This document shows, piece after piece, positions 35,487 through 44,644 of a stretch of DNA of 64,000 nt (position 1 is the first letter of the stretch; each line of letters starts with the position of its first letter). The notes beneath the pieces were generated by a model that was not told the origin of the DNA, did no database searches, and saw only the letters and a program-made list of their open reading frames with translations. Source of the stretch: Leptodesmis sichuanensis A121 (GTDB taxonomy: Bacteria; Cyanobacteriota; Cyanobacteriia; Leptolyngbyales; Leptolyngbyaceae). The position numbers were made by a program, and so were the translations under genes. The stretch is from the NCBI RefSeq assembly GCF_021379005.1, contig NZ_CP075171.1, positions 4,154,001 through 4,218,000 on the forward strand, written 5' to 3'.

Positions 35487-35515
35487 GGGGAAGTAGGCTG
35501 CAATCTTACTTCCCC
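35487..35515 (+). terminator. intercistronic hairpin between the two OCP-domain genes
   Basis: GGGGAAGTA pairs perfectly with TACTTCCCC around an 11-nt loop, followed by TTTATG. It lies 25 bp before the downstream gene's ATG. It could be a partial terminator, or a stabiliser that sets a higher level for the upstream carotenoid protein. Confidence 0.6.
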
Positions 35516-35539
35516 TTTATGTTTGAAAGGTGTATCGAT

Positions 35540-35977
35540 ATGAACACTATGAATGCTTCCCCTGAATCGGTTAGCCCAGCCCAGCTTGAAGCCCAAGGAA
35601 CGATCGCAGGCATTGACAATCCTGTGATTTTGCAATATTTCGAGACATTGAATACTGGCGACTTCCAGGCTACCAGTCAACTGTTTGCCAGGGATGGTGC
35701 TCTACAACCTCCCTTTGAGCCAGATGTGATTGGGCCAGAGGCGATCGCGGCCTACCTGGAACAGGAAGCAAAGGGCTTGATTCTGGCACCCCAGCATGGA
35801 GTATCTACTTTACTGGACAACGGCTGTACCGAGTTTTTGATCGGTGGCAAGGTGCATACTCCCTGGTTTTCGGTGAATGTTTCCTGGTTATTTATCCTCA
35901 GTCCCACTCAAGAGATTTTTATTACACAAGTAAAGCTCCTGGCTTCTCTCCAAGAGCTAATCCACCTGCGCCGATAA
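35540..35977 (+). CDS. OCP C-terminal-domain homologue (CTDH, NTF2-like)
   Basis: CTDHs are soluble carotenoid carriers that hand pigment to HCPs and dimerise. This 145-residue protein has the NTF2-like core: YFETLNTGDFQATSQLFARD, GALQPPFEPDVIGPEAI and GKVHTPWFSVNVSW. The Tyr and Trp that hydrogen-bond the carotenoid in OCP (Y201, W288) are conserved (LQYFET, VNVSWLF). Cys96 (NGCTEF) could be the redox-active Cys described in Anabaena CTDH. ATG 35540 follows GAAAGG. The pairing HCP then CTDH matches the Anabaena all4941/all4940 order as I recall it. Confidence 0.9.
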   Translation: MNTMNASPESVSPAQLEAQGTIAGIDNPVILQYFETLNTGDFQATSQLFARDGALQPPFEPDVIGPEAIAAYLEQEAKGLILAPQHGVSTLLDNGCTEFLIGGKVHTPWFSVNVSWLFILSPTQEIFITQVKLLASLQELIHLRR

Positions 35978-35979
35978 TC

Positions 35980-36052
35980 CAAACTTTGGCCAAGTCCAGA
36001 ACCGTAGTTTTTCCTATAGAAAGATTCCAGTTCTCTCGCTGGACTTAGTTTA
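35980..36052 (+). repeat. 73-bp palindromic repeat, copy F
   Basis: This copy begins two bp after the CTDH stop and is exactly 73 bp, with CCAAGTCCAG near the left end and CTGGACTTAG near the right. It could act as the shared terminator with the convergent gene at 36057. Confidence 0.8.
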
Positions 36053-36056
36053 TCTT

Positions 36057-36491
36057 CTAAGCTGCAACTTTCAGGTTCCAGGAACGGGCTAACATGCGGC
36101 GACCCAGATCAACATCTTTGGGAGAGCATTTCCAGTCTGGGTGGCCCGTCATCAACAGGCTTTCCAGAGTTTCTTGATCAAACAGGTGCCAGATGGGTGC
36201 TCCAGCGATTTCGGTGGCGATCGCGTAGCAGTTCTGACTAATGCAGTGAATGGTGCAAGTACTGGCGACTCGACTCAGTGCCATCGTTTCCCCAGGCTGC
36301 AAACTGCGAAAGGCCAGAATCGTTTCCCGGAATGCGTCCATTGTGGAAAAGGCCAATCCTGGAATGGCCACGATCAGGTCTGCATGACCGTTGACCCTGA
36401 TCCAGTAGTGACGGCTGGGATCAATTCCTTCCAACCAGGGCTGCTCATCATCCAGACGATAGCGCGGAGCCAGAGGAAACAGTTGCAACAT
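36057..36491 (-). CDS. hypothetical protein
   Basis: The 144-residue soluble protein has no recognisable family. Notable features are a hydrophobic central strand region (HADLIVAIPGLAFSTMDAF) and two Cys pairs (TCTIHCISQNC) that could bind metal. The gene is flanked on both sides by 73-bp repeats (copies F and G). Confidence 0.55.
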   Translation of the reverse strand: MLQLFPLAPRYRLDDEQPWLEGIDPSRHYWIRVNGHADLIVAIPGLAFSTMDAFRETILAFRSLQPGETMALSRVASTCTIHCISQNCYAIATEIAGAPIWHLFDQETLESLLMTGHPDWKCSPKDVDLGRRMLARSWNLKVAA

Positions 36492-36526
36492 AGGGAGTAC
36501 TGGAATGCTGTGATGTAGACTGAATT

Positions 36527-36598
36527 TAAATCTTGTCCAAGCCTGGAACCGCAGCTTCTCTGAGGGAAACTGCGAGTTTTCTAGCTAGACCTGGTTTA
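36527..36598 (+). repeat. 73-bp palindromic repeat, copy G (72 bp)
   Basis: Inner arms CGCAG / CTGCG differ from copy A (CGTCG.. / CGACC) yet stay complementary. The copy lies between the divergent genes at 36491 and 36744. Confidence 0.75.
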
Positions 36599-36743
36599 GC
36601 TTGTGTATAAGTATTTAATATTGCTTCCTTAAGCGCAACTAAACTTAGCAAAAGTTCTCAAACCGTTCCAAAACGTTTATTTTTGTTACTTTGCTTCATT
36701 CAAAGCAGAGTGTAAATTAGCCTGGTAACACTTCATACATGGC

Positions 36744-37187
36744 ATGAAACTAACTACTCGTGGGCATTACAGTGTGAAAGCACTGTTGGACTTAAGCCTG
36801 CAACCGGGTTATGGGCCTGCTTCGGTGAAAGCGATCGCCCAGCGGCAAGATCTCCCGGCTCCCTATTTAGAAAAATTGTTAATTGAAATGCGGCGAGCAG
36901 GGTTAGTACGTTCTGTACGCGGTGCTCAGGGCGGTTATCAGTTGGCTCGTCCCCCAGCCCAGATTTCTTTAGGTAAAATTCTGGAGGCCGTAGGAGAAAG
37001 CATTGATCCCCTACCCCATCACAGACCGGATGATTCCCAGGCTGAAGACTGGGTAACGTTTACTCTGTGGAATCGCCTTCACCAGAAATTAAAAGAAGCC
37101 CTTTACAGTATCTCTCTGGAAGACCTGTATTTTGATGCCCGGAGCTGGCAGGCATCCCAGGGACAAGCTTCAAGTTTTGTCGTGTAA
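36744..37187 (+). CDS. Rrf2 family transcriptional regulator without the Fe-S cysteines
   Basis: The 147-residue protein opens MKLTTRGHYSVKALLDLSLQ and contains VKAIAQRQDLPAPYLEKLL (recognition helix) and VRSVRGAQGGYQLARPP (wing), the signature of IscR/NsrR/Rrf2 regulators. The three Cys that ligate the Fe-S cluster in IscR are absent; the protein has no Cys at all. It must therefore sense something else, or act constitutively, as do CymR-type relatives. It stands alone; the upstream gap carries repeat copy G. Confidence 0.88.
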   Translation: MKLTTRGHYSVKALLDLSLQPGYGPASVKAIAQRQDLPAPYLEKLLIEMRRAGLVRSVRGAQGGYQLARPPAQISLGKILEAVGESIDPLPHHRPDDSQAEDWVTFTLWNRLHQKLKEALYSISLEDLYFDARSWQASQGQASSFVV

Positions 37188-37229
37188 AGGGGTTCCTTGA
37201 CACGGGTGGGGTAGATCCCTTCAGCCTGC

Positions 37230-37844
37230 TCACCACAATTTACTGACTGGCAGTAGCGATGCGATCGCATCCAAAAAGCGAGCCGTAACGGCACCACCAA
37301 CAAAGCTGGCCAGATGGCCTTTCCAGACCGTATCCCCAGCCAGTGGCACCATTCCCCAAAGCATCTTGCTGCAGAGGCAACCCACCAGAATGGTCATGAG
37401 AAATGCAATGATTCCAACTTCAAAGTAGCCTCGAAACAGAAGAAAACCCAGATAGGTAAATAAAATATTGTTGCTTCTCAAGTTTCTATGCAACCGAATC
37501 AGAAATAGACCATTCAGGCAGTCCACGAGCAGGGCAATTAGGGTCACAACTACAAAGTCGCGGGTGCCTCGCATCAGAAGTAATCCTCCTAATAAAAGAA
37601 AGGTTTCCGCCTGCTCGATCGCAAATCGGGAGGATTGATTAATGGGTTCTAAAACAGGGGGACTCCATAGCCCTGGTAGCGTCCGAAAGGTGTATCCAAG
37701 ATGGTTAAGGCTTTTGCCCAGCAACAGCGCGATCGTCAGGGAAAACATCCAGACATATACGATTAAGTCTGCCAGGGTTTTGATTAAGGCTAATACATCG
37801 TTAAAGGTCACCGATCGTCCAATCTCACCGATACGTCTGTCCAA
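37230..37844 (-). CDS. rhomboid-like membrane protein lacking catalytic Ser
   Basis: The 204-residue polytopic protein matches cyanobacterial rhomboid proteases from end to end: LNHLGYTFRTLPGLWSPPVL, LLLMRGTRDF, FTYLGFLLFRGYFE and KGHLASFVGG. The last carries the second catalytic residue (His). Where active rhomboids have GASG before the FxYLGFLLxRGYFE helix, this one has RSNN, so the nucleophilic Ser is replaced by Asn; the HxxxN oxyanion motif of the second helix is also lost. It is probably an inactive rhomboid (iRhom-like) binder. Confidence 0.65.
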   Translation of the reverse strand: MDRRIGEIGRSVTFNDVLALIKTLADLIVYVWMFSLTIALLLGKSLNHLGYTFRTLPGLWSPPVLEPINQSSRFAIEQAETFLLLGGLLLMRGTRDFVVVTLIALLVDCLNGLFLIRLHRNLRSNNILFTYLGFLLFRGYFEVGIIAFLMTILVGCLCSKMLWGMVPLAGDTVWKGHLASFVGGAVTARFLDAIASLLPVSKLW

Positions 37845-37996
37845 TAGTCTGGGTTGTTTTCATGGTCGTCTCTTTGCCTCTTATTCTGCCTGAGATTTGC
37901 TGAGATTCGACGGATTCATTCTACAGGGGTTTCTTTTTCTGACAGTTATTTTTCTATAATCTGGCAGAAGCGAAGGAACAAAACTCTCCCATCCCC

Positions 37997-38584
37997 ATGT
38001 CCGGCACCTTTCAGACTAACAGCATCGATTGGCAGATCCATCTGCTGCAAATGCGAATCGCCGAATGGCTCGATCGCCTGTTGCCCACCTCCAACCGCGG
38101 CCCCAGCCCTGGTTGGTCATTACCAGAGTGGTTCTTCAGGTCAGCCTTCTGGATCATGGCGTCCTTATTGACGGTGTGGATAGGTTGGCAACTGTATATC
38201 TTATTGCGTCCTTACCTTGCCCCTTACTGGTTCAGTCGATCCAGCCCACCAAACCCTTCCGAGTCATCGATCGCAGTGGAATCTTTGAGCGTGAGTCAAT
38301 GGTTAGGGCGATCGCGCACCTTTGCACAGCAAGGCAATTATCAGGAAGCCTGTAGAGCTTTGTATCTCGCTACCCTCCAGAAACTGGATGACCAGGGGCT
38401 GATTCCGGCCCAATTTAGCCGCACAGATGGAGAGTATTGGCAGCTTTTGCAAACGTTGCCCAACTCGCGTCCCTATCGGGTATTGTTCCAAACTCATGAA
38501 CGGCTGTGCTTTGGCGATCGCGAGATTTCTCAGCAGATCTTCCAGGAGTGTGAGCAGGCCTACCGGGAGATTGACCCTGTATGA
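37997..38584 (+). CDS. DUF4129 domain protein
   Basis: The 195-residue product has one membrane helix (FWIMASLLTVWIGWQLYILL) followed by a C-terminal DUF4129 domain (RSRTFAQQGNYQEACRALYL, FSRTDGEYWQLL, HERLCFGDREIS). DUF4129 proteins occur with MoxR ATPases and DUF4350 proteins, as here. The stop overlaps the next start (ATGA at 38581), so the genes are translationally coupled. Biological role unproven; the cluster is often linked to cell-envelope or sporulation-type processes. Confidence 0.85.
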   Translation: MSGTFQTNSIDWQIHLLQMRIAEWLDRLLPTSNRGPSPGWSLPEWFFRSAFWIMASLLTVWIGWQLYILLRPYLAPYWFSRSSPPNPSESSIAVESLSVSQWLGRSRTFAQQGNYQEACRALYLATLQKLDDQGLIPAQFSRTDGEYWQLLQTLPNSRPYRVLFQTHERLCFGDREISQQIFQECEQAYREIDPV

Positions 38585-39750
38585 TGCAACTGACCCGGAG
38601 ACAAACGGCTTTTCTGGCGATCGTCCTGGCCACATTGATTCTGCTCACTCTGTTTTTGGCTCCCAGCAGTGGCAACCTGCGTCAGCGAGGCTCCACCTAC
38701 AGTCGCGCCCCCGATGGCTATGGAGCCTGGTACGCTTTGATGGAACAGCGGGGTACACCCGTAAAACGCTGGCAAAAACCCCTAGAGGCTCTACTCAACC
38801 CATCCGGCCCTGTGGCTCAGCGCTATGCCGCTCCTGAAACCTCTCTCCTTTCCGGTGCCCTCACCCTGGTACGAATTAGTAATGGTTTAGAACCGCTGCC
38901 CCCCGAGCCTGAGTGGGTTAAAGCCGGAAACACCTTAATTTTGTTGGGCGTGAGTCCACCTGCCACTCCCGCTCCGTTTACGTCTGAGCTGAACAGCCCA
39001 ACCGGCAAAGTTCGCATTCAAACCAGCCGTCGGGCTATGATCGCAGGGCAATCCTCCTTACACCCCAAACTGCAAGATGCCTTTGGAGCCGTTGTTTGGA
39101 CTGAATCGCTGGGCAAAGGAACCGTTATCTATGCTTCAACTCCCTATCTGGCGGCCAACGCCTATCAGGATTTTGCGGCCAACTATCGATTTCTGGCTGA
39201 ACTGGTGACCCAACCCGGTCATCCCGTCTGGATCGACGAATATATGCATGGCTATCAAGATCCACCTATTAAAGATGAGGCAGGCAATCCGATCGCGGGG
39301 GCTGAGCGATCGCTGTTGACCTACTTACTGAACACCCCCCTCTCCTTACTGGCTCTTCAGGCTCTGGTGCTGCTGCTTGTCCTCCTGTGGGGCCAAAATC
39401 GCCGTTTGGGGCCACCTGACGTTGTACCTTATCCAGTCCAGGACAATAGTGAAGCTTATATTCAAGCCCTGACTGGAGTGTTGCATAAAGCTGGGTGTAG
39501 TGACTTCGTGTTAGAAACGCTGGCTAAAGCCGAACAACTTGAGATGCAGCAGGCTTTGGGATTGGGCACCCTGCCCCTGCCTGCCGACACCCTGATCGCA
39601 GCCTGGGAACGTCAAACGGGGCATTCTTCTGAAGTCCTTGCTGCCCTTCTCAAAACGGCTTCTCACCACCGTCGTATCAGCGAGCCAGACCTGTTGAGGT
39701 GGGTCGATCAAATGCAGATGGTGAAGAGACAGTTGAAAGTTAAGAGTTAG
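38581..39750 (+). CDS. DUF4350 domain protein
   Basis: The 389-residue protein has an N-terminal anchor helix (FLAIVLATLILLTLFLAP) and a second near residue 262 (SLLALQALVLLLVLLW). Between them lies the exported domain with RGSTYSRAPDGYGAWYALME, typical of DUF4350. The C-terminal cytosolic part (NSEAYIQALTGVLHKAG) is helical. It overlaps DUF4129 by 4 bp and is followed by moxR. Confidence 0.85.
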   Translation: MMQLTRRQTAFLAIVLATLILLTLFLAPSSGNLRQRGSTYSRAPDGYGAWYALMEQRGTPVKRWQKPLEALLNPSGPVAQRYAAPETSLLSGALTLVRISNGLEPLPPEPEWVKAGNTLILLGVSPPATPAPFTSELNSPTGKVRIQTSRRAMIAGQSSLHPKLQDAFGAVVWTESLGKGTVIYASTPYLAANAYQDFAANYRFLAELVTQPGHPVWIDEYMHGYQDPPIKDEAGNPIAGAERSLLTYLLNTPLSLLALQALVLLLVLLWGQNRRLGPPDVVPYPVQDNSEAYIQALTGVLHKAGCSDFVLETLAKAEQLEMQQALGLGTLPLPADTLIAAWERQTGHSSEVLAALLKTASHHRRISEPDLLRWVDQMQMVKRQLKVKS

Positions 39751-39757
39751 GAGGTGA

Positions 39758-39797
39758 GAGTTTTTAATTTTGAATTATGAATTTTGAATTATGAATT
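39758..39797. repeat. TTTTGAATTATGAATT short repeat
   Basis: Tandem variants of the heptamer AATTATG/AATTTTG fill the gap between the DUF4350 and moxR genes. The same type occurs between ccmK3 and ccmK4. Confidence 0.6.
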
Positions 39798-39856
39798 AAA
39801 CTTCTCTTCCCATCATCCGGTTATCCCATCAACTCACCCCCCCATCAACCCTGCCC

Positions 39857-40807
39857 ATGCCTTCCCCTACTACTCCCTTCGATCGCCTCTCCCAAGCCCT
39901 CAGTCAAATCATTGTGGGACAAAATTCCCTGGTGCAGCAGTTAATGGTAGCTTTATTAGCCGGGGGCCATGTGATTTTGGAAGGAGTGCCAGGGACGGGC
40001 AAAACGTTGATGGTGAAGGCGATCGCGCAACTGATTCAAGCGGAGTTTCGGCGGATCCAACTTACCCCAGATGTGCTGCCTTCAGATATTTTAGGGACGA
40101 ATATCTTTGACCTGAACACGCGCGAGTTCACCCTGAAAAAAGGCCCAGTTTTTACCCAGGTACTGCTGGCGGACGAAGTGAACCGTACTCCTCCGAAAAC
40201 TCAGGCAGCCCTTCTGGAAGCTATGGAAGAACAACAGGTAACCCTGGATGGAAAAAGTTTGCCGCTGCCTGAGCTATTTTGGGTAATTGCCACTCAGAAT
40301 TCCCTGGAGTTTGAAGGCACCTATCCCCTGCCAGAGGCTCAATTGGATCGGTTTTTGTTCAAACTGCTGGTGGATTATCCAGACCCGCAAGCAGAACGGC
40401 AGATGCTGTTGCAGAGTCAGGCCGGATTGCAAACTAAACGATTGGATCTGGCACAACTGCAACCCATTCTATCGGTTGGACAAATTCTGGCCGCACGGGA
40501 GGCAATTCGGGCCGTGACAGTGACGGATGCCCTGGTGGACTACCTGCTGGCTCTTGTGCAGCGATCGCGGCAGCACCCCGACTTGTCGCTGGGAGCCTCT
40601 CCCCGTGCCGGAGTTGCCTGGTTGCAGGCCAGCAGAGCACAGGCTTGGCTATCCCATCGGGATTTTGTCACCCCGGATGATATCAAAACCGTTGCCCCTG
40701 CTATTCTGAGACATCGCCTGATTTTGCGTCCTGAAGCTCAGCTAGATGGCCTGCAAGTAGATGGTGTGATCCAAACGTTGCTGAGCCAGGTTGCGGTACC
40801 CCGTTAA
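39857..40807 (+). CDS. MoxR family AAA+ ATPase
   Basis: This 316-residue AAA+ ATPase has Walker A GVPGTGKTLMVKA, Walker B VLLADEVNRTPP, sensor 1 VIATQNSLE, and the LPEAQLDRFLFKL arginine-finger region. The MoxR group acts as chaperone-type ATPases for envelope complexes, usually with DUF58, DUF4129 and DUF4350 partners. Here the DUF58 (VWA-like) gene is not adjacent. It is convergent with gyrA, 30 bp apart. Confidence 0.93.
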   Translation: MPSPTTPFDRLSQALSQIIVGQNSLVQQLMVALLAGGHVILEGVPGTGKTLMVKAIAQLIQAEFRRIQLTPDVLPSDILGTNIFDLNTREFTLKKGPVFTQVLLADEVNRTPPKTQAALLEAMEEQQVTLDGKSLPLPELFWVIATQNSLEFEGTYPLPEAQLDRFLFKLLVDYPDPQAERQMLLQSQAGLQTKRLDLAQLQPILSVGQILAAREAIRAVTVTDALVDYLLALVQRSRQHPDLSLGASPRAGVAWLQASRAQAWLSHRDFVTPDDIKTVAPAILRHRLILRPEAQLDGLQVDGVIQTLLSQVAVPR

Positions 40808-40837
40808 CGAGCACCTGGGTCAACTGCTATGCTTCTC

Positions 40838-43489
40838 CTATTCTTCTTCAGCCTCTTCATCCAGCACAGCCGCCACTGCGGCGCTCTCCCCAACAGGTTG
40901 ATCATCCGTTATAGAGGTTTCATCGGAGGAATCTTCATTGGCGAGCGGAACCAGGGTCACAGCAACAATTTCGTCATCCTCGTCTAACCGTTGCAGACGC
41001 ACCCCTGAAGCAGCACGGGACTGGCAGGAAATGGCACTAATGGGCTGACGGATGATAATACCCCGATTCGTCACCATCATCAGTTCATCGCCCGCATTAA
41101 CAATCCGAAGCGCTGCCATGCGATCGCCTGCCTTGCGGAACTTAGTCGCCACAATGCCCATGCCAGCTCGATTTTGTAACCGGAACTGAGCAACTGGAAC
41201 CCGTTTGCCATAGCCACCCGCTGTTACCGTGAGCATCCAGGGGCCATCAGGAACAGTGGCTTCCAGGGTTTCTTCTTCGGTCGTTTCGTCTTCCGTACCA
41301 GTATCCACTTCCAGAGCAGAAGCCAGGTTTGCCACAATGTCACTGGGTAAGATATCCAGCCCAATCAAACTATCGCCCTGTCGTAGAGCCATTGCCCGCA
41401 CACCGCGGGTGGCCCGTCCCAGAGGCCGGAGTTGCTCATGGTCAGCCCGGAAGTGAATAGATTTACCCTGGCTGGAACCAATGATGATGGTGTCTTCAGC
41501 ACGAGCGCGGCGTACCCAGCGGAGTTGATCCCCTTCCTCCAGGGAAATGGCAATCAAACCGTTTGCCCGAATATTGCTGAAGGCTGCCAGAGCCGTCTTT
41601 TTGATATAGCCCTTGGAGGTTAGCATCACCAGGTACTCATCCTCCGTAAATTCAGTGACGGGAATGATAGAGGTAATTTTTTCATCCACGGGAATAGGCA
41701 ACAGTTGCACGATCGGAGTGCCACGAGATGTCCGAGAACCGACCGGAATTTGATAAGCCCGGAGGCAGTACACGACGCCGCGATCGCTAAAGAACAGCAC
41801 ACTGTCATGATCGCGCAGCGCCAGGAAGTGCTCAACAGCATCATCCTCTTTCATGCGGGTGCCCGCTTTACCCCGTGTCGCCCGACTTTGGGATTCAAAG
41901 GTGTTGAGGGGCATGCGTTTGATGTAGCCCTGCTCGGTCAGCAAAATCACCGCCCGTTCGTTGGCAATCAGATCGGCATCTGCAAGTTCATCTTCTGACT
42001 GCTCGATCACTGTGCGACGGGGAGTGGCATGGCTGGCCTTCAGTTCATTCAGTTCCGTTTCAATAATGTTGAGAATCCGTTCTCGACGGGCCAGAATATC
42101 TTGCAGGTCAGCAATCTGGCGCTGTAAGTCTTCGTGCTCCTGATGAATTTTCTCCGCTTCCAGAGCAGTCAGCCGTCGCAGTTGCATTTGCAGAATGGCA
42201 TCTGCCTGTGTTTCTGACAGTTCGTACTGTTCAATCAGTTGCTGACGGGCCGTGGGGGCATCAGCGGCATGACGAATTGTTTCAATAATGGCATCCAGGT
42301 TCGCCAGAGCCACCAGTAGCCCCTGCAGAATGTGGTCGCGTTCCTCCGCTTTCCGCAGTTGATACTGAGTCCGGCGGGTAATCGTTTCAATGCGGAAGTC
42401 GAGGAAAACGTTGAGGAATTGCTTTAGGGTCAGCAGTTGGGGTTCGCCGTTTACCAGTGCCAGCATATTGGCCCCAAAGTTGGCCTGTAGCGGCGTTTGC
42501 TTATAAAGATTATTCAGGACTACACGGGGATAGGCATCGCGCTTCAGTTCAATCACGATCCGCATCCCATCGCGATCGCTCTCATCCCGAATATCCGCAA
42601 TTCCTTCCAGCCGACGCTCATTCACCATCTCGGCGATCCGTTCAATCAGGGCCGCCTTGTTGGTCTGGTAGGGCAATTCGGTGATGATAATCGCTTCTCG
42701 ATCGGGTCTGCCGCGATGGGAAATGGTTTCGATCGTCGCCACACCCCGCATAATGATCGAACCCCGTCCGGTGGTGTAGGCTTCCCGGATGGCGCTGGTA
42801 CCCAGAATTTGGGCACCTGTGGGGAAATCTGGCCCCGGCACGTACTGCATCAATCCCTGATCCGTAATTTCGGGATTGTGAATTAAGGCAATCAGCCCAT
42901 CAATCAACTCTCCCAGGTTGTGGGGAGGAATATTGGTGGCCATCCCCACCGCAATTCCCGAAGAGCCGTTGAGCAGTAATTGGGGAACGCGGGCAGGTAG
43001 AACGATCGGTTCTTGCTGAGAACCATCAAAGTTATCGACAAAATCCACCGTTTCCGATTCGATGTCCTGCAGCATGGCATCCCGCGTCAGGGTGCGAAGA
43101 CGGCACTCGGTATATCGCATTGCCGCGGGAGGGTCATTATCCACCGAGCCAAAGTTGCCGTGGCCGTCAATCAGCGGCGATCGCATGGAAAAATCCTGCG
43201 CCATTCGCACCAGGGCATCATAAACCGCCGTATCGCCGTGGGGGTGATACTTACCCAATACTTCTCCCACCACACGGGCACACTTCCGAAATGGACGATC
43301 GGGAGCCAACCCCAATTCATGCATGGCATAGAGGATGCGACGATGCACAGGCTTGAGGCCATCCCTGGCATCGGGAAGCGCCCGCCCAACGATCACACTC
43401 ATGGCGTATTCCAGGTAAGACCGCTGCATTTCGTTGCGTAGATCCGTGGGGATGATGCGATCCTGAGGCGGCTCCTGGGAAAAAGTCAT
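40838..43489 (-). CDS. gyrA: DNA gyrase (topoisomerase) subunit A
   Basis: GyrA cuts and rejoins DNA in type IIA topoisomerase. The catalytic Tyr126 lies in [10 protein letters not shown]. The N-terminal [16 protein letters not shown] and [18 protein letters not shown] (quinolone-resistance region) are typical. The C-terminal DNA-wrapping domain contains repeated blades ([36 protein letters not shown]), and the protein ends with an acidic tail. The length of 883 residues is normal. A second type IIA subunit A (parC) cannot be ruled out from one gene alone. Confidence 0.95.
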   Translation of the reverse strand: MTFSQEPPQDRIIPTDLRNEMQRSYLEYAMSVIVGRALPDARDGLKPVHRRILYAMHELGLAPDRPFRKCARVVGEVLGKYHPHGDTAVYDALVRMAQDFSMRSPLIDGHGNFGSVDNDPPAAMRYTECRLRTLTRDAMLQDIESETVDFVDNFDGSQQEPIVLPARVPQLLLNGSSGIAVGMATNIPPHNLGELIDGLIALIHNPEITDQGLMQYVPGPDFPTGAQILGTSAIREAYTTGRGSIIMRGVATIETISHRGRPDREAIIITELPYQTNKAALIERIAEMVNERRLEGIADIRDESDRDGMRIVIELKRDAYPRVVLNNLYKQTPLQANFGANMLALVNGEPQLLTLKQFLNVFLDFRIETITRRTQYQLRKAEERDHILQGLLVALANLDAIIETIRHAADAPTARQQLIEQYELSETQADAILQMQLRRLTALEAEKIHQEHEDLQRQIADLQDILARRERILNIIETELNELKASHATPRRTVIEQSEDELADADLIANERAVILLTEQGYIKRMPLNTFESQSRATRGKAGTRMKEDDAVEHFLALRDHDSVLFFSDRGVVYCLRAYQIPVGSRTSRGTPIVQLLPIPVDEKITSIIPVTEFTEDEYLVMLTSKGYIKKTALAAFSNIRANGLIAISLEEGDQLRWVRRARAEDTIIIGSSQGKSIHFRADHEQLRPLGRATRGVRAMALRQGDSLIGLDILPSDIVANLASALEVDTGTEDETTEEETLEATVPDGPWMLTVTAGGYGKRVPVAQFRLQNRAGMGIVATKFRKAGDRMAALRIVNAGDELMMVTNRGIIIRQPISAISCQSRAASGVRLQRLDEDDEIVAVTLVPLANEDSSDETSITDDQPVGESAAVAAVLDEEAEEE

Positions 43490-43662
43490 ACTTTAAGGCC
43501 CTCTGGTCAGGGGATAGTGCAGCGCCAATTGCAACACAGAACAAGGACAGCTATGATACCGCCCTGATCGCTCCGCGAAAAAGCGCTCAATAACCCATCA
43601 ATCCTATCATAGAAGGGCCATTCTCGTGGGCCGATAATCCCCGCTCCCCAATCCCCAATTCC

Positions 43663-43929
43663 CTACTCCACCACCACCCGCCACTCATACAGCTTGTAAT
43701 TCACACATCCATTCACCACCAGCGGATCCTGAGCAACGATCGCTTGAGCTTCATCCATCGAAGCGGCCTCAAACAGCATCATGCCTCCCCCCCGACACCC
43801 CCAGTAGCCTGACTTTGCTCGATGCCCTTTAGCAATCAGGGTGCGAACAAACTCTTTGTGGGCCGGTACGTACTGATCGAATGTAGCCTTATCTACAATT
43901 CCTGCTTCAATCTTCACAAACCAGGGCAT
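43663..43929 (-). CDS. YciI family protein
   Basis: This 88-residue ferredoxin-like-fold protein has the features of the YciI family: PWFVKIEAGIVDKATFDQYV, HKEFVRTLIAKGH, and the conserved AQAIVAQDPLVVNGCVNYKL, with the His and Asp that form the putative active site. YciI-like proteins are small oligomeric enzymes of unsure reaction, some with dehalogenase-like chemistry. The gene stands alone. Confidence 0.85.
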   Translation of the reverse strand: MPWFVKIEAGIVDKATFDQYVPAHKEFVRTLIAKGHRAKSGYWGCRGGGMMLFEAASMDEAQAIVAQDPLVVNGCVNYKLYEWRVVVE

Positions 43930-44077
43930 CGTTAGTTTCCTAAAAAATTTTCATTAACGGTCAAATCCTCCCCATTCTGTACTGCATTGCTACAGCGTGA
44001 GGTGTGGATCTAAACGATTTGTTATACCCAGGATTGCTACGATCGCAATGGCGCTTGCTGGAACTGATAGCCGAAGA

Positions 44078-44644
44078 ATGAATACGGGTAAGAAACGATT
44101 TTTTATTGCCTTGCTGCCGTCCCGTGAGATTCAGGACTATGCCAATGAAATCAAGCAGTATTTTAGCGATCGCTACAACAGTCGTGCGGCCCAAAAATCG
44201 CCTCCGCATATTACCCTGCAACCACCTTTTGAGTGGCCAACTGAAGACTTGCCCCGGTTAGAGCAACATTTGAGTACTTTTGCTCTGGCCCAATCTCCCT
44301 TCTCCGTTACCTTGCAGGATTTTGCCGCGTTTCCTCCACGGGTGATTTATATCAATGTCTTGAAAACAGCAGAATTATTGCATCTGCAACAAGCGCTCAT
44401 GACTTATCTGGAAGCCAATCTGGGAATCGTCGATCCAAAGGCCAAGACTCGTCCTTTTGCACCCCACATGACGGTGGCTTTTCGAGACTTGACGCGACAG
44501 AATTTCAAAGCCGCATGGCCAGAATTCCAGGCGCGATCGCTGAATTTCTCCTGGTTAGCCTCCAGCCTGACCTTGTTAATTCATAACGGACAGCGGTGGA
44601 CCATCTGCCAGGAGTTTCCCTTCAGCCCCACTGAGGCGATATAA
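44078..44644 (+). CDS. 2'-5' RNA ligase / cyclic phosphodiesterase family protein
   Basis: Two HxTx motifs, PHITLQPPFEW and PHMTVAFRDL, placed ~90 residues apart identify the 2H phosphoesterase (LigT/ThpR) family. Such enzymes open or make 2'-5' phosphodiester bonds in RNA. I begin at ATG 44078 (MNTGKKRFFIALLPSRE), giving 188 residues; upstream in-frame ATGs would add unconserved residues. The gene stands alone. Confidence 0.88.
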   Translation: MNTGKKRFFIALLPSREIQDYANEIKQYFSDRYNSRAAQKSPPHITLQPPFEWPTEDLPRLEQHLSTFALAQSPFSVTLQDFAAFPPRVIYINVLKTAELLHLQQALMTYLEANLGIVDPKAKTRPFAPHMTVAFRDLTRQNFKAAWPEFQARSLNFSWLASSLTLLIHNGQRWTICQEFPFSPTEAI

